A stretch of 64,000 nt of DNA from assembly GCF_000427885.1 (NCBI RefSeq), contig NZ_ATYW01000003.1, positions 124,001 to 188,000 of the forward strand. The letters are read 5' to 3'. Shown piece after piece: positions 16,516 to 24,607 of this stretch. A program made the position numbers and the translations under genes. The notes under the pieces were generated by a model, which saw only the letters and a list, made by a program, of their open reading frames with translations, was not told the origin of the DNA and ran no database searches. How positions within the stretch are numbered: the stretch's first letter is position 1; every line of letters starts with the position of its first letter. The stretch is from Glycomyces tenuis DSM 44171 (GTDB lineage Bacteria > Actinomycetota > Actinomycetes > Mycobacteriales > Micromonosporaceae).

Positions 16516-17562
16516 ATGACCGCACATGACCTGTTCCTGCTCGGCGGCGTCTTCCCCGGCGCGGCCCCCGGCGGGACCCTGCGCGAACTCGTCGGCTACG
16601 CGAAGGCCGCCGAGGACGAGGGCCTCGACGGCGTGTGGGTCGCCGAGCACCACTTCATCGAGTACGGCGCCAACCCTTCGGCGACGCTCATGGCCGCGCA
16701 CCTGCTCGCCGCCACCGAGCGGATCCAGGTCGGGACGGCGGTCGCGATCCTGTCGAACCGGCACCCGGTGGCGCTGGGGGAGGAGGCCGCCACGCTGGAG
16801 GCGCTGGCGCCCGGCCGCTTCCGCCTCGGCGTCGGCCGCGGCGGCCCGTGGGTCGACCTCGACGTCTTCGGCACCGGCCTGGACCGCTTCGAGCACGGCT
16901 TCGAGGAGGGGCTGCGGCTGCTGGTGCGCTGGCTGTCCGGGGAGGACGAGATCGCCCACGCCGGGGAGTTCTTCGACGTGCTGCCGGTGCGGGTCATGCC
17001 GCCGGGGAGCGGGAGGCCGGTGTGGATGGCGGCGACGAGCGAGGGCACGGCCCGCCTGGCGGCCCGGCTCGGGTTGCCGCTGCTGCTCGGCATGCACGCC
17101 GCCGACGAGGACCACGCAGCCCTCATCGGCGCGTGGCGGCACGAGGCCGAGGCGCACGGCTTCGACCCCGACCGGGCCGAGCACGTCTCGACGCACCTGG
17201 CGCAGATCGGCGGCCCGGCGGAGGCGGAGCGGCTGCGCGGCTCCCTGACCGAGCTGCTGACGCGCGGGGTCGGCCAGTACGTGAGCCTCCGGCCGGGCCG
17301 CGCCGAACGCGACCACGCGGCCTATGTGGACTGGATGATCGGCCGGCACGCCGTCGGCCCGCCCGAGCACGTCGCCGAGCGGCTGGCCGCCTCCGCCGAG
17401 AAGACCGGCGTGGCGAGGCAGCTCCTGCTCGTCGAGGGTCTCGGCGAGCCCGAAGCGGTGCGCGAGAACATCGCCGCGCTCGGCGAGGCGCTCAGTACGG
17501 CGGCGCCACCGGCGGGTACACCGGCCGGTGCCGCGGCCACGGGTCCCGCCCGCCCTGCCTGA
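16516..17562 (+). CDS. LLM-class flavin-dependent oxidoreductase (bacterial luciferase family)
   Basis: The 348-residue TIM-barrel protein shows the family features GVWVAEHHFIEYG, GTAVAILSNRHPVALGEEAATLE and RFRLGVGRGGPW. It should use FMNH2 or F420H2 to oxidise or reduce an unknown small substrate. The ATG at 16516 has GGAG upstream, and TACAAT at 16472-16477 is a -10 candidate. The last ~25 residues are Ala/Pro/Gly-rich and lie antisense to the next gene (71-bp overlap), so they are probably not part of the fold. Confidence 0.85.
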   Translation: MTAHDLFLLGGVFPGAAPGGTLRELVGYAKAAEDEGLDGVWVAEHHFIEYGANPSATLMAAHLLAATERIQVGTAVAILSNRHPVALGEEAATLEALAPGRFRLGVGRGGPWVDLDVFGTGLDRFEHGFEEGLRLLVRWLSGEDEIAHAGEFFDVLPVRVMPPGSGRPVWMAATSEGTARLAARLGLPLLLGMHAADEDHAALIGAWRHEAEAHGFDPDRAEHVSTHLAQIGGPAEAERLRGSLTELLTRGVGQYVSLRPGRAERDHAAYVDWMIGRHAVGPPEHVAERLAASAEKTGVARQLLLVEGLGEPEAVRENIAALGEALSTAAPPAGTPAGAAATGPARPA

Positions 17563-18049
17563 ACCACTGGTTCGCCGAGCCGGTGCACAGGCACAGCAGC
17601 GTCACGATCGGCAGGGCCAGGGCCAGCAGCGTCCCCACCACCTCGGAGCCGTCCACGGGCGAGCCCACGTACTCCTCCAGCTCGAATTGCGTGTAGAGGC
17701 CGACGAAGCCGAAGACGATGGTCCCGAGCATGACGACGATCGTCATGATCTGCGCCGAGCGCCGCCCCGCCCCGAGCTTCGCGGCGAGCACGCCGAACAG
17801 GACCGCGACGGCCGCGACGCCGAGGAGCACGGCGACCGTCAGGACCAGCAGGTTCTCGGCGCCTTCGAGCAGGTCCTCGTCGAAGCCGAGCTCGCCGACG
17901 ATGCCGGTCATGAACAAGGTCACGAACGCCGTGCCGAAGCCGCAGCAGATGACGAACGAGAACTGGATCCACATGAGCGTCTGCGCCGCGGTGACGGTGC
18001 CGGGCTTGCGGTACAGCACTTCCGGGCCGTCGGCGGTCGGGGATGTCAC
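17492..18049 (-). CDS. Small membrane protein of unknown function
   Basis: The 185-residue protein has four membrane segments (about residues 23-48, 63-88, 97-117 and 131-154) and a proline-rich C-terminus (RPVYPPVAPPY). The GTG at 18049 is preferred to one 15 bp upstream because GGAAGGAG lies just before it. This layout of four segments and a Pro/Tyr tail is common among uncharacterised actinobacterial envelope proteins. Its end overlaps the convergent oxidoreductase gene. Confidence 0.68.
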   Translation of the reverse strand: MTSPTADGPEVLYRKPGTVTAAQTLMWIQFSFVICCGFGTAFVTLFMTGIVGELGFDEDLLEGAENLLVLTVAVLLGVAAVAVLFGVLAAKLGAGRRSAQIMTIVVMLGTIVFGFVGLYTQFELEEYVGSPVDGSEVVGTLLALALPIVTLLCLCTGSANQWFRQGGRDPWPRHRPVYPPVAPPY

Positions 18050-18106
18050 GGGCGCTCCTTCCACGGCCGGGCGAACGCCCCAGTGTATCGGTCCGCCGCC
18101 ACTCGG

Positions 18107-18985
18107 TCAGTGGCCGAGCGACCACTCCAAGGCGTCCAGGACGGTGCTGTCCTTGTACTCGAAGCCCTTGGCCTCCAAGACGGCCGGGCGGACGTCGGCA
18201 CCGCGCAGCATCTCGACCGCGGCCTCGCCGGCGACCAGTCTCGCCGCCCAGCCGGGGATGATCCACGGCGCGGGCCGGTGCAGGACCGCGCCGAGCGCCT
18301 TGGTGAACTCCCGGTTCCTCGTCGGCGTCGGGCCGACCATGTTGACCGGCCCGTCCACGTCCGAATCGAGCAGCAGCTCGACGGCGCTCACCCAGTCGCG
18401 CAGGGAGATCCACGGGACGAACTGCCGGCCGCTGCCGAACCGGCCGCCGAGGAAGAACTTGTAGGTCGGTATCAGCCTGGCCAGCAGCTCGCTGCCCGGG
18501 CCCAGGACGTGGCCGGTGCGGAGCCTGATCACCCGTGACCCCGCCTCCTGCGCGGGGGCCGTGGCCTGCTCCCAGGCCAGGGCCGTCGTGCCGAGGTAGT
18601 CGGCCGCGGCCGGGGTGCGCTCGTCGACCGGCACGTCGGCGCGGTCGCCGTACCAGCCGGCCGCCGAGGCGTTGACCAGGAGCGGCACCTCGGCTCGGGC
18701 GACGGCCTCGGACAGGACCCCGGTGGGGACGACGCGGCTGGCGCGGATGTGCCGCTTGTAGGCCGCGTTCCAGCGCCGCCCGCCGATGGAGGCGCCGCCC
18801 AGGTTCACCACGGCGTCGACGCCATCCAAGATGGAGGGATCGAGCGGATCCCTGTAGGGGTCCCACTGGATCTCGTCGTCGTCGCGCGGGGTTCGGCGCA
18901 CCAGCCTGACGATGTCGTTGCCTTCCAGCGCGCGTCGCAGCGCGCCGCCGAGGTAGCCGCTCGATCCGGCCATGACGATCCGCAT
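18107..18985 (-). CDS. NAD(P)-dependent epimerase, TIGR01777/SDR39 (YfcH/SulA-like) family
   Basis: The 292-residue protein has an N-terminal Rossmann motif MAGSSGYLGGALRRAL, VVNLGGASIGG, VNASAAGWYG and VIRLRTGHVLGPGSE, the typical TIGR01777 pattern, and a C-terminal substrate domain. The cellular role of the family is not well known. The ATG at 18985 is 6 nt after TAAGGT on the minus strand, so it may have its own leaderless transcript although it follows the Rrf2 gene by only 9 bp. Confidence 0.85.
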   Translation of the reverse strand: MRIVMAGSSGYLGGALRRALEGNDIVRLVRRTPRDDDEIQWDPYRDPLDPSILDGVDAVVNLGGASIGGRRWNAAYKRHIRASRVVPTGVLSEAVARAEVPLLVNASAAGWYGDRADVPVDERTPAAADYLGTTALAWEQATAPAQEAGSRVIRLRTGHVLGPGSELLARLIPTYKFFLGGRFGSGRQFVPWISLRDWVSAVELLLDSDVDGPVNMVGPTPTRNREFTKALGAVLHRPAPWIIPGWAARLVAGEAAVEMLRGADVRPAVLEAKGFEYKDSTVLDALEWSLGH

Positions 18986-18991
18986 GAGTCC

Positions 18992-18997
18992 ACCTTA
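18992..18997 (-). promoter_or_regulatory. Candidate -10 of the epimerase gene
   Basis: TAAGGT on the minus strand ends 6 nt before the ATG at 18985. It could equally act as a weak SD (AAGGTGG), so this is a soft call. Confidence 0.3.
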
Positions 18998-19495
18998 TGG
19001 GGTGCGCGGCGGGTAATGCTCGGCATACCATTCCTGGACCTGCCTGCGCAGGTAGGGGGCCTGGAGTTCGGCGTCGGCCTGGACGGAGGCCAGTGTCTTG
19101 GAGGCGAGGGCGCGGCGCCATTCCAGCTCGGCCGCCCGCATGGCGGTGTCGACGGCGCACGGGGCGCGGAAGGCCGACTCCGGCAGCTCGGCCCAGACGC
19201 CGTTCTTGCGGATCTCGTCGCACTGGAAGGCCTCGTCGGGGCCCTCGATGGCGGCGAGGACGTCCATGAGCGTGATGTCCTCCAGGCTTCTGGCGAGCCG
19301 GAAGCCGCCGCGCTTGCCAGGGGTGGAGGCGAGGACGCCGGCGCGGACGAGCGGCTGCAACTGCTTGTTGAGGTAGGCGGGCGGCAAGCCGTATCCCGCG
19401 GCGAGCCGCGCGGTGGCCACCGGTTCGTCCACGCCCATCCAGTCCAGCAGCAGGCAGCAGTGCGCGGCCCATTCGACGCCTTCGCTGATACGCAT
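18995..19495 (-). CDS. Rrf2-family transcriptional regulator
   Basis: The 166-residue protein has an N-terminal winged helix (ATARLAAGYGLPPAYLNKQL) and the Rrf2 wing TPGKRGGFRLARSLEDITLMDVLAAIEG. It has only two cysteines in the cluster region (FQC, APC), whereas IscR/NsrR carry three, so a stable [Fe-S] cluster is doubtful. The ATG at 19495 is chosen because TAGACT lies 7 nt upstream. It is divergent from a cupin gene and probably controls that region and itself. Confidence 0.82.
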   Translation of the reverse strand: MRISEGVEWAAHCCLLLDWMGVDEPVATARLAAGYGLPPAYLNKQLQPLVRAGVLASTPGKRGGFRLARSLEDITLMDVLAAIEGPDEAFQCDEIRKNGVWAELPESAFRAPCAVDTAMRAAELEWRRALASKTLASVQADAELQAPYLRRQVQEWYAEHYPPRTP

Positions 19496-19502
19496 GACCG
19501 AG

Positions 19503-19508
19503 AGTCTA
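19503..19508 (-). promoter_or_regulatory. -10 element of the Rrf2 gene
   Basis: TAGACT on the minus strand is 7 nt from the ATG at 19495. No SD is visible, so a leaderless mRNA is predicted. Confidence 0.4.
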
Positions 19509-19580
19509 TACATCCCGATTCGATGGCATCGCCAATCGTTGTGAGGCTCGTCAAGCCACTGGCGGAATCATTCCCGGACA

Positions 19581-19595
19581 TATAATATCTAGATA
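19581..19595 (+). promoter_or_regulatory. -10 element and palindrome upstream of the cupin gene
   Basis: TATAAT (19581-19586), a perfect -10, runs into the palindrome TATCTAGATA (19586-19595). This AT-rich site, ~90 bp from the Rrf2 start and 33 bp from the cupin start, is the best candidate operator for the Rrf2 protein. Confidence 0.5.
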
Positions 19596-19627
19596 AGAAA
19601 CATCCAGGAATGACAGGAGCGATCCGA

Positions 19628-20119
19628 ATGAACACGCAAGCCGCCCCCCGGCCGCTCGTCACCCGCGCCGCCTCCGCCGAGCGGCTCGACCACGCCCAGC
19701 GCTCGGTCATGACGCTGCTGGCCGACTCCTCGCAGACCGCCGGGGCGCTGTCGGTCACCCGCTCGACCTTCCCCGACGGCGGCGACGGCGCGCCGCCGCA
19801 CTTCCACGGCGGCGCGAGCGAGTCGCTGTTCGTCATCGACGGCGCGCTGCAAGTCCTCGCGGGCGAGGAGGTCGTCGTCCTCGAAGTGGGCGACTTCATC
19901 AGCCTCCCGCCGGGACTGCCCCACGCCTTCGGCGCCGCCGCCGGGGCGGACGCCGACGTCCTGGCGGTCTTCACTCCGGCCGCCGACCGCTTCGACTACT
20001 ACCGGCTGCTCGCCCGAGTGGCGGCGGGCGAGGCCGACCCCGCCGAGATCGCCGCCTCGGGCGACCGCTTCGACAACCACTACGTCGACAGCCCCGCCTG
20101 GCGGAAGGCCAGGTCGTAA
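19628..20119 (+). CDS. Cupin-domain protein
   Basis: The 163-residue protein has one cupin barrel with motif 1 APPHFHGGASESLFVIDG (His-x-His and Glu) and motif 2 GDFISLPPGLPHAFG, giving a metal site of three His and one Glu. It may be a small dioxygenase or isomerase or a sensor; the substrate is unknown. The ATG at 19628 is preferred because AGGAG lies 8 nt upstream. It is divergent from an Rrf2 regulator and is its likely target. Confidence 0.82.
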   Translation: MNTQAAPRPLVTRAASAERLDHAQRSVMTLLADSSQTAGALSVTRSTFPDGGDGAPPHFHGGASESLFVIDGALQVLAGEEVVVLEVGDFISLPPGLPHAFGAAAGADADVLAVFTPAADRFDYYRLLARVAAGEADPAEIAASGDRFDNHYVDSPAWRKARS

Positions 20120-20133
20120 CCGCCCGGCCGGGT

Positions 20134-21060
20134 TCACGGGCCGAGTCGCTCCAGGTTCAACCCGCCCAGGCGGGTCTGGAAGGCGACGCCGGCCTTGAGC
20201 CCGGCCATCACCGACTTCTGGAGCGTGTTCGCAGTCGGCAGCTCCTCCATCGGCGTGTCCGGCGTCCTGGCGAACACGAAACGCCAGATGTCGTCGTGCC
20301 CGCCCGCGTTCACGTACGTCGCCGGGCCCACCAGGTCGAACAGCTCGCCGAACTTGAGGATGTTGGACCGCTCGGGCAGCCAGTCGCGCAGCTGCGGGTC
20401 GAGCAGCCACGACGAGCACATGAACGACATCGGCTCATCCGGCCCGAACAGCTCGGGGAACCGCGCCGGGAAGAACTCGAGCGCCTGCGCCACCGAGGAC
20501 CGGACCGCCTCGGGGGTGAGCGGGCCGCCCTCGCCGCGGATGTGCAGGCCCATCCGCGGCGCCGCGGCCGTCCCCTCTATGCAGAACTGGAGCCGTCCGA
20601 GCTGGTAGATCGTGCCCCGCACGTGCGCGGTGAACCAGAACGCCACGTCGAGTCCGGGACGGCCGTACATCGTCCGGTTGAGCCGCAGCTTCTCGCCGAC
20701 GTCGTGGAGCAGGATCCGGGAGTAGGCCTCGCCGACGCCGATGCCGCGGTGGAAGTCGAGCATGAGCGGCACGGCCTCCAGCACCGCGTACAGCCCGAGG
20801 AAGCGCTCGGGACCGCTGCCGTCGGCCGCCGGCTTCGGCCAGCGCAGCCACAGCCGCCCGCCCATGTCGTCGGCGATCGAGCGGTGCATCCGGCCCGCCA
20901 GCGCGAGCATCTCGTCGTCGAGGCCGCGGGCGGCCTCGGCCGCCGCGAAGGCGTCCTCGGGGTCGGCGTTGCACCATTCGAGCAGGAGTTCCCGCACCCT
21001 GTCCGGGTCGGGCTTCGGCAGGGGAGGGACGGTTCCGGCCGGAGGAAGATCATCGGTCAC
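20134..21060 (-). CDS. Acyltransferase-domain protein (NAT_N/GNAT_C-like, actinobacterial)
   Basis: The 308-residue protein resembles actinobacterial proteins annotated as acyltransferase domain-containing with a GNAT-like C-terminal domain: a helical N-terminal part and a later SSWLLDPQLRDWLPERSNILKF segment. I base this on remembered pattern and cannot point to a confirmed active site. The GTG at 21060 is the first start in frame. It is convergent with the cupin gene and divergent from two small membrane proteins. Confidence 0.55.
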   Translation of the reverse strand: MTDDLPPAGTVPPLPKPDPDRVRELLLEWCNADPEDAFAAAEAARGLDDEMLALAGRMHRSIADDMGGRLWLRWPKPAADGSGPERFLGLYAVLEAVPLMLDFHRGIGVGEAYSRILLHDVGEKLRLNRTMYGRPGLDVAFWFTAHVRGTIYQLGRLQFCIEGTAAAPRMGLHIRGEGGPLTPEAVRSSVAQALEFFPARFPELFGPDEPMSFMCSSWLLDPQLRDWLPERSNILKFGELFDLVGPATYVNAGGHDDIWRFVFARTPDTPMEELPTANTLQKSVMAGLKAGVAFQTRLGGLNLERLGP

Positions 21061-21113
21061 CGGCCTATGTCACCACGGGCCGCCCCCGCGCGGCAACTCC
21101 GGGTCGGCCGCCA

Positions 21114-21119
21114 TAGTCT
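21114..21119 (+). promoter_or_regulatory. -10 element of the two small membrane protein genes
   Basis: TAGTCT ends 6 nt before the GTG at 21126, matching the leaderless pattern of the window. Confidence 0.4.
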
Positions 21120-21125
21120 GGCCGT

Positions 21126-21452
21126 GTGCGACGGTTGTTGACGCCCCCATGGCTCGTCCTCCACTTCTTCGCCGTGGTGCTGACGACCGGGTTCGGGCTG
21201 CTCGGCTGGTGGCAGCTGACCCGCGCCCAGAACGGGAACGCCATCAGCTGGGGCTACGCCTTCGAGTGGCCGCTGTTCGCGCTGTTCACCGTCGCGCTGT
21301 GGGTGCGCCAGATGCGCCTGGAGCTGCGCAAGGACCAGCCCGAGAAGCAGCGCCGCCGCGAGGAGCCGCCGCCGATGACCTCGCCGTTCGAGTCTTCGAT
21401 CCTGAAGGCCAGGCGGACCGAATCCGACCCGAAGCAGGGGAGCACCGCATGA
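21126..21452 (+). CDS. Small two-segment membrane protein
   Basis: The 108-residue protein has two membrane segments (about residues 9-28 and 43-60) with GLLGWWQLTRAQNG between them, then a charged cytoplasmic tail. Similar proteins sit beside DUF3817 genes in other actinobacteria and have no known function. The short GxWQxxR-like part is reminiscent of SURF1 but far too short to assign. The stop overlaps the next ATG (ATGA), so the two are coupled. Confidence 0.75.
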   Translation: MRRLLTPPWLVLHFFAVVLTTGFGLLGWWQLTRAQNGNAISWGYAFEWPLFALFTVALWVRQMRLELRKDQPEKQRRREEPPPMTSPFESSILKARRTESDPKQGSTA

Positions 21453-21790
21453 ATGCCGCGCTGAAGCGATTCCGCATCGTCGCCTGGATCGTCGGCACCT
21501 TCCTCATCGCGCTCATGTTCGTGGCCATGCCGATGAAGTACTTCGCGGACAACGACGTGCTCGTGACGGTCATCAGCCCCATCCACGGCCTGTTCTACAT
21601 GGTCTACCTGGTGCTCGGCTTCCACCTGGCCCAGCAGGCCGGCTGGAAGTTCTGGCCGCAGACCGTGGGCCTGCTGCTGGGCGGCACCGTCCCGGTCGGC
21701 TCGTTCTTCGTCGAGCGCTGGGCGCACAGGCGGATCCTCGAGGAGCATCCGCAGGCGGCGGATCCGAAGACCCGCGAGCCCGTGCACTGA
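21449..21790 (+). CDS. DUF3817-domain membrane protein
   Basis: The 113-residue protein has the DUF3817 pattern: a first membrane segment (residues ~10-28), KYFADNDVLVTVISPIHGLFY, a segment ending LGFHLAQQAGW, and a third segment GLLLGGTVPVGSFFVERW. The family often lies near heme or cytochrome-oxidase functions, but its role is unknown. It begins inside the previous stop codon and so forms a co-translated pair. A MITE-like element starts 10 bp after its stop. Confidence 0.85.
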   Translation: MNAALKRFRIVAWIVGTFLIALMFVAMPMKYFADNDVLVTVISPIHGLFYMVYLVLGFHLAQQAGWKFWPQTVGLLLGGTVPVGSFFVERWAHRRILEEHPQAADPKTREPVH

Positions 21791-21800
21791 GCCGAGGGGG

Positions 21801-21999
21801 TAGGGCCTGTCCTGTGAATCAGACCGGGCGTTATCCGGCCCATTTGCCCGCTCGCTGCGTTGTCGGGGCGCCCAGATCCAACACCGGGATCTGGGCGCCC
21901 CTTCGCCCTCTTGGCGACGCTTGCGAGCCATATCTTGGCACTGCGAGCGAACAAATGGACTCGGATACCGCCTCGCCCTGATTCACAGGACAGGCCCTA
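21801..21999. mobile_element. MITE-like palindromic element, 199 bp, with TA-ended 22-bp terminal inverted repeats
   Basis: The left end 21801-21822 (TAGGGCCTGTCCTGTGAATC then AG) is the exact reverse complement of the right end 21978-21999. The similarity continues inward imperfectly (TATCCG, CCATTTG and CGCTCGC recur in inverted order), so most of the element can fold on itself. A central stem GGGGCGCCCAGATCC / GGATCTGGGCGCCCC has 15-bp arms. There is no ORF. Flanking TA at both ends fits an IS630- or IS5-type target duplication. Its last three bases form the stop codon of the L,D-transpeptidase gene. Confidence 0.75.
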
Positions 22000-23217
22000 G
22001 CCGCCCTCGCCTTCGGCGGTCCGCTCGAGGTAGGAGCCGGCGACGAGGGTCTCCCAGTCGAGGTCCCACGTGGTGAAGCCGTCGCCCGGCGGCAGCGCGC
22101 GGCCGGTGTTCAGCACCACCACCGGGTCGCCCCAGCGCACGAACTCGAAGAGCCACTGCCCCATCTCGTCGGTGACGTTGATGCAGCCGTGGGAGATGTT
22201 CGAGTTGCCGAGCGCGTCCGCGGCCCACGGCGCGCCGTGGATGAACTGGCCGCTGAAGGTCAGCCGCATCGCCCACTTGACGTCGGTCTCGTAGTCGTAG
22301 AGGTCGGAGACGAACGTCGACTCCTCCTCGCGGCTCATGATGATCATCTGGCCCTCGAACGAGCGCGCGTCGTGGCCGTCGATCTCGTCGGCGCCCAGCG
22401 AGATCGGGATCGTCTGCACGATCGAGCCGTCCTGGTAGGCGCGCAGCTGCTTGGTCTCGTTGTCGGCCTCGAGCATGCGGGCCTCGGAGTCGGTGCTGAA
22501 GACCGTCTCCGCGTCGAACTCGCCGTACCTGTCCTCCCCGATCGGCAGGCCGCCGATCGCGAGCCGCACGCTGACCTGCGTGTTCGGCTGCCAGTACTCC
22601 TTGGGCCGGTACTCGAGCGCGCGGCCGGTGATCCAGTGCCACGAGCCCTCCTGGGCCGGCTCGGAGCTGACGAACAGGCGCCGCTCGACGGACTGGCGCA
22701 GGTCCTCGGGGATCTCGTAGTCGACGAAGCGGAAGGCCAGCACCGCCGCCTGGCCGACGGTGGAGTCTTGCCCGGGCAGGTAGTTCTCGATGGAGACGCG
22801 GTTGCCCGGCGAGGCGATCGTGGTGAACGTCGACTCGACGGTGACGGGGATCCCGGCCTCGTCCTCGGCGGTGACCGAGGCGGTGTAGGTGCCCTCCCAT
22901 TCGAGCGGGGCGGCCGGAACCCACGTGGTCCCGTCGGGGTGCATGTCGCCCTCGACCGCGTCGCCCGCGGCGTCGGTCAGCTTGAACTCGGTGAAGGCGC
23001 CGTTCTCGACGGTCCAGGCGATCTCGGAGGCGGCCGTGGCGTCGGCGGCGCCGTCGGCGGGGGTGATGGTGACGCTCGCGGCGCTGGTGGGCTCCTCTTC
23101 GGGCTCGTCGCCCGAGCCGATGGTGCCGGTGTCGTCCGAGCAGGCGGCCAGGCCGACTGCGGCGATCCCGGCGGTCAGGGCGCCGCGCCGGGTCATGGAG
23201 GAGCGTCCGATCGTCAT
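21997..23217 (-). CDS. L,D-transpeptidase lipoprotein
   Basis: The 406-residue protein has a lipoprotein signal (GIAAVGLAAC, lipid-anchored Cys near residue 26), an Ala/Thr-rich region with immunoglobulin-like domains, and a C-terminal YkuD catalytic domain with FIHGAPWAADALGNSNISHG followed by the nucleophile Cys. It should make 3-3 cross-links in peptidoglycan outside the membrane, as LdtMt enzymes do. The ATG at 23217 follows TACTGT by 6 nt. The stop TAG lies in the end of the MITE, so the native C-terminus may have changed by a few residues. Confidence 0.93.
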   Translation of the reverse strand: MTIGRSSMTRRGALTAGIAAVGLAACSDDTGTIGSGDEPEEEPTSAASVTITPADGAADATAASEIAWTVENGAFTEFKLTDAAGDAVEGDMHPDGTTWVPAAPLEWEGTYTASVTAEDEAGIPVTVESTFTTIASPGNRVSIENYLPGQDSTVGQAAVLAFRFVDYEIPEDLRQSVERRLFVSSEPAQEGSWHWITGRALEYRPKEYWQPNTQVSVRLAIGGLPIGEDRYGEFDAETVFSTDSEARMLEADNETKQLRAYQDGSIVQTIPISLGADEIDGHDARSFEGQMIIMSREEESTFVSDLYDYETDVKWAMRLTFSGQFIHGAPWAADALGNSNISHGCINVTDEMGQWLFEFVRWGDPVVVLNTGRALPPGDGFTTWDLDWETLVAGSYLERTAEGEGG

Positions 23218-23223
23218 GCAACC

Positions 23224-23229
23224 ACAGTA
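23224..23229 (-). promoter_or_regulatory. -10 element of the L,D-transpeptidase gene
   Basis: TACTGT on the minus strand is 6 nt from the ATG at 23217, with no SD, consistent with a leaderless transcript. Confidence 0.4.
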
Positions 23230-23275
23230 CACAGTACGTGCGAGGCGCCTTCGCACTTGCCGTGTGAGCGGAGAC

Positions 23276-24292
23276 TCAGCGAATGCTCAAGTGGACGTGG
23301 TTGGTGTGGTCCGAGGACGGGTCGCCGTAGGCGCCGGAGTAGGACCGCCACCCCGAGGAGGGGAACCAGATCTGGCGGTACCAGATGACGTACTGCACGC
23401 CCAGCTCGCTGGCGTTCTCGGTGAGCCAGGCGGCGAGGTTGTCGCCGTAGTCGTAGTCGTCGCCGCCCGCGTCGCCGCCGAAGCCGCCCGCCTGGGCGGA
23501 GAAGTCGCAGGCGCGGCCCTTGGGGTGCTCGCCCGAGCCGCCGGACCGGTAGCAGTTGACGAAGCGGGTGAAGCCGGCGATCTGGGCCTGCTCCAGCGCG
23601 TGGAGCGTGCGCGGGGTGATGCAGCCGCCGGTCGTGGGGTCGTCCTCGGTGCAGCCCTCGTACGGCAGCGTCCCGTCGGAGTTGCGGGGCGCGGACTCGG
23701 CCGCGGGGGCGTCGCTGGCGCTGGGGCCGGTGGTCGCGTCGCCGCCGGAGGCCGCCATCTCGCGGGCGGCCTCGTCGCGGGCCGCCTCCATCTCCTCGGT
23801 GAGGTTCTCCTGCTCGGCGATGTTGTCCTCGAGGGTCTGCTGCGTGGCCTCGATCTCGGCGAGGCGGTCGATGAGCTCGTTCAGCCTGTCGGCGCGCGAT
23901 TCGCCGAGGAACTCGAGCATGGTCATCGCGTTGAGCGATTCGGACGGGTCGCCCGAGGCGATGAGCGCCGCCGTGGACTGGAAGTCGGAGGTGGTGTACG
24001 CGATGTAGGCGTACTCGTCGAGCTCGGCGTTGAGCGTCTCGATCTCGGCGGCCGAATCGGCCAGCTCCTGCTCGAGGTCCTCCTGCTCCTGCTGGAGGGA
24101 GGCCAGTTCGTCCTGCGCGTTGAGGTAGTCCTCGATGGCCTGGCTCAGGTTGTCCGAGGCCCCTTCCTCCTGCGCGCTGGACTGCGAGGCCGGGGCGACC
24201 AGCAGGACCACGGCGGCGATGGCGACGACGGGGAAGGAGAGAAGGCGTCGGGCCGAGTCGATCACGGCGGGGCGTGCGGCGGTACCGTTCAA
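23276..24292 (-). CDS. Secreted coiled-coil protein with an M15-like (VanY/ARB_07466-type) peptidoglycan-hydrolase domain
   Basis: The 338-residue protein has a signal peptide (cleavage after ~SSAQ, residue 41), two long coiled coils (~residues 48-95 and ~130-180; for example LASLQQEQEDLEQELADS), an Ala/Ser linker and a C-terminal domain with SGEHPKGRACDF and DHTNHVHLS, a plausible zinc site of His, Asp and His. The coiled coil resembles the autoinhibitory or FtsX-binding part of PcsB/RipC. A TTG start at 24292 is used; a GTG nine codons later is possible. A role in septal wall cleavage is inferred. Confidence 0.7.
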   Translation of the reverse strand: MNGTAARPAVIDSARRLLSFPVVAIAAVVLLVAPASQSSAQEEGASDNLSQAIEDYLNAQDELASLQQEQEDLEQELADSAAEIETLNAELDEYAYIAYTTSDFQSTAALIASGDPSESLNAMTMLEFLGESRADRLNELIDRLAEIEATQQTLEDNIAEQENLTEEMEAARDEAAREMAASGGDATTGPSASDAPAAESAPRNSDGTLPYEGCTEDDPTTGGCITPRTLHALEQAQIAGFTRFVNCYRSGGSGEHPKGRACDFSAQAGGFGGDAGGDDYDYGDNLAAWLTENASELGVQYVIWYRQIWFPSSGWRSYSGAYGDPSSDHTNHVHLSIR

Positions 24293-24531
24293 AGCGGGAG
24301 GTCCTTCGGGTGCTCGAGGCCGAGTGGACGTGTCGGCGTACAGCGTAGAACGCGAATTCTGCTCGATTCATGGGGGGTCTTGAGCGCGTTCCGGTGTTCA
24401 CGCACCGTAAAGGACGTGAATAGGTCTCGCTCGCCGTGGCGCCCCGGTGCGATCGGCCCCGCCCGTCGCCCCGGCCCCGGCAGTGGTATGGCCTGGGTAA
24501 CTCGAGCCCGCTCGCGGTGCGTACCGCGAGG
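24293..24531. other. Divergent intergenic region upstream of the coiled-coil hydrolase and MarR genes
   Basis: No gene is seen. A perfect hairpin CTCGCGGTGCGTACCGCGAG (24511-24530) lies just before the MarR promoter. Because peptidoglycan-hydrolase genes of actinobacteria often carry a c-di-AMP (ydaO) riboswitch, I looked for its conserved blocks on the minus strand and did not find them. Confidence 0.4.
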
Positions 24532-24553
24532 TAGGATGGTTCGAAATTGAACC
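24532..24553 (+). promoter_or_regulatory. -10 element and operator of the MarR gene
   Basis: TAGGAT (24532-24537) is followed at once by GGTTCGAAATTGAACC (24538-24553), an interrupted palindrome with 5-bp outer arms that would cover the transcription start. This placement suits autorepression by the MarR protein. Confidence 0.5.
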
Positions 24554-24607
24554 GCTCGCGATCCGCCCGGGCCGCCGGGCCGTGACAGGGACGAAAGGGG
24601 GTCGGGA

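Noticed and set aside
18995-19495. IscR/NsrR-type [Fe-S] regulator
   Set aside because: Only two cysteines are present in the cluster region, fewer than the three of IscR/NsrR, so a cluster is not supported.
24293-24540. c-di-AMP (ydaO-type) riboswitch upstream of the coiled-coil peptidoglycan hydrolase
   Set aside because: Such riboswitches are common before actinobacterial wall hydrolases, but the conserved sequence blocks were not found on the minus strand.
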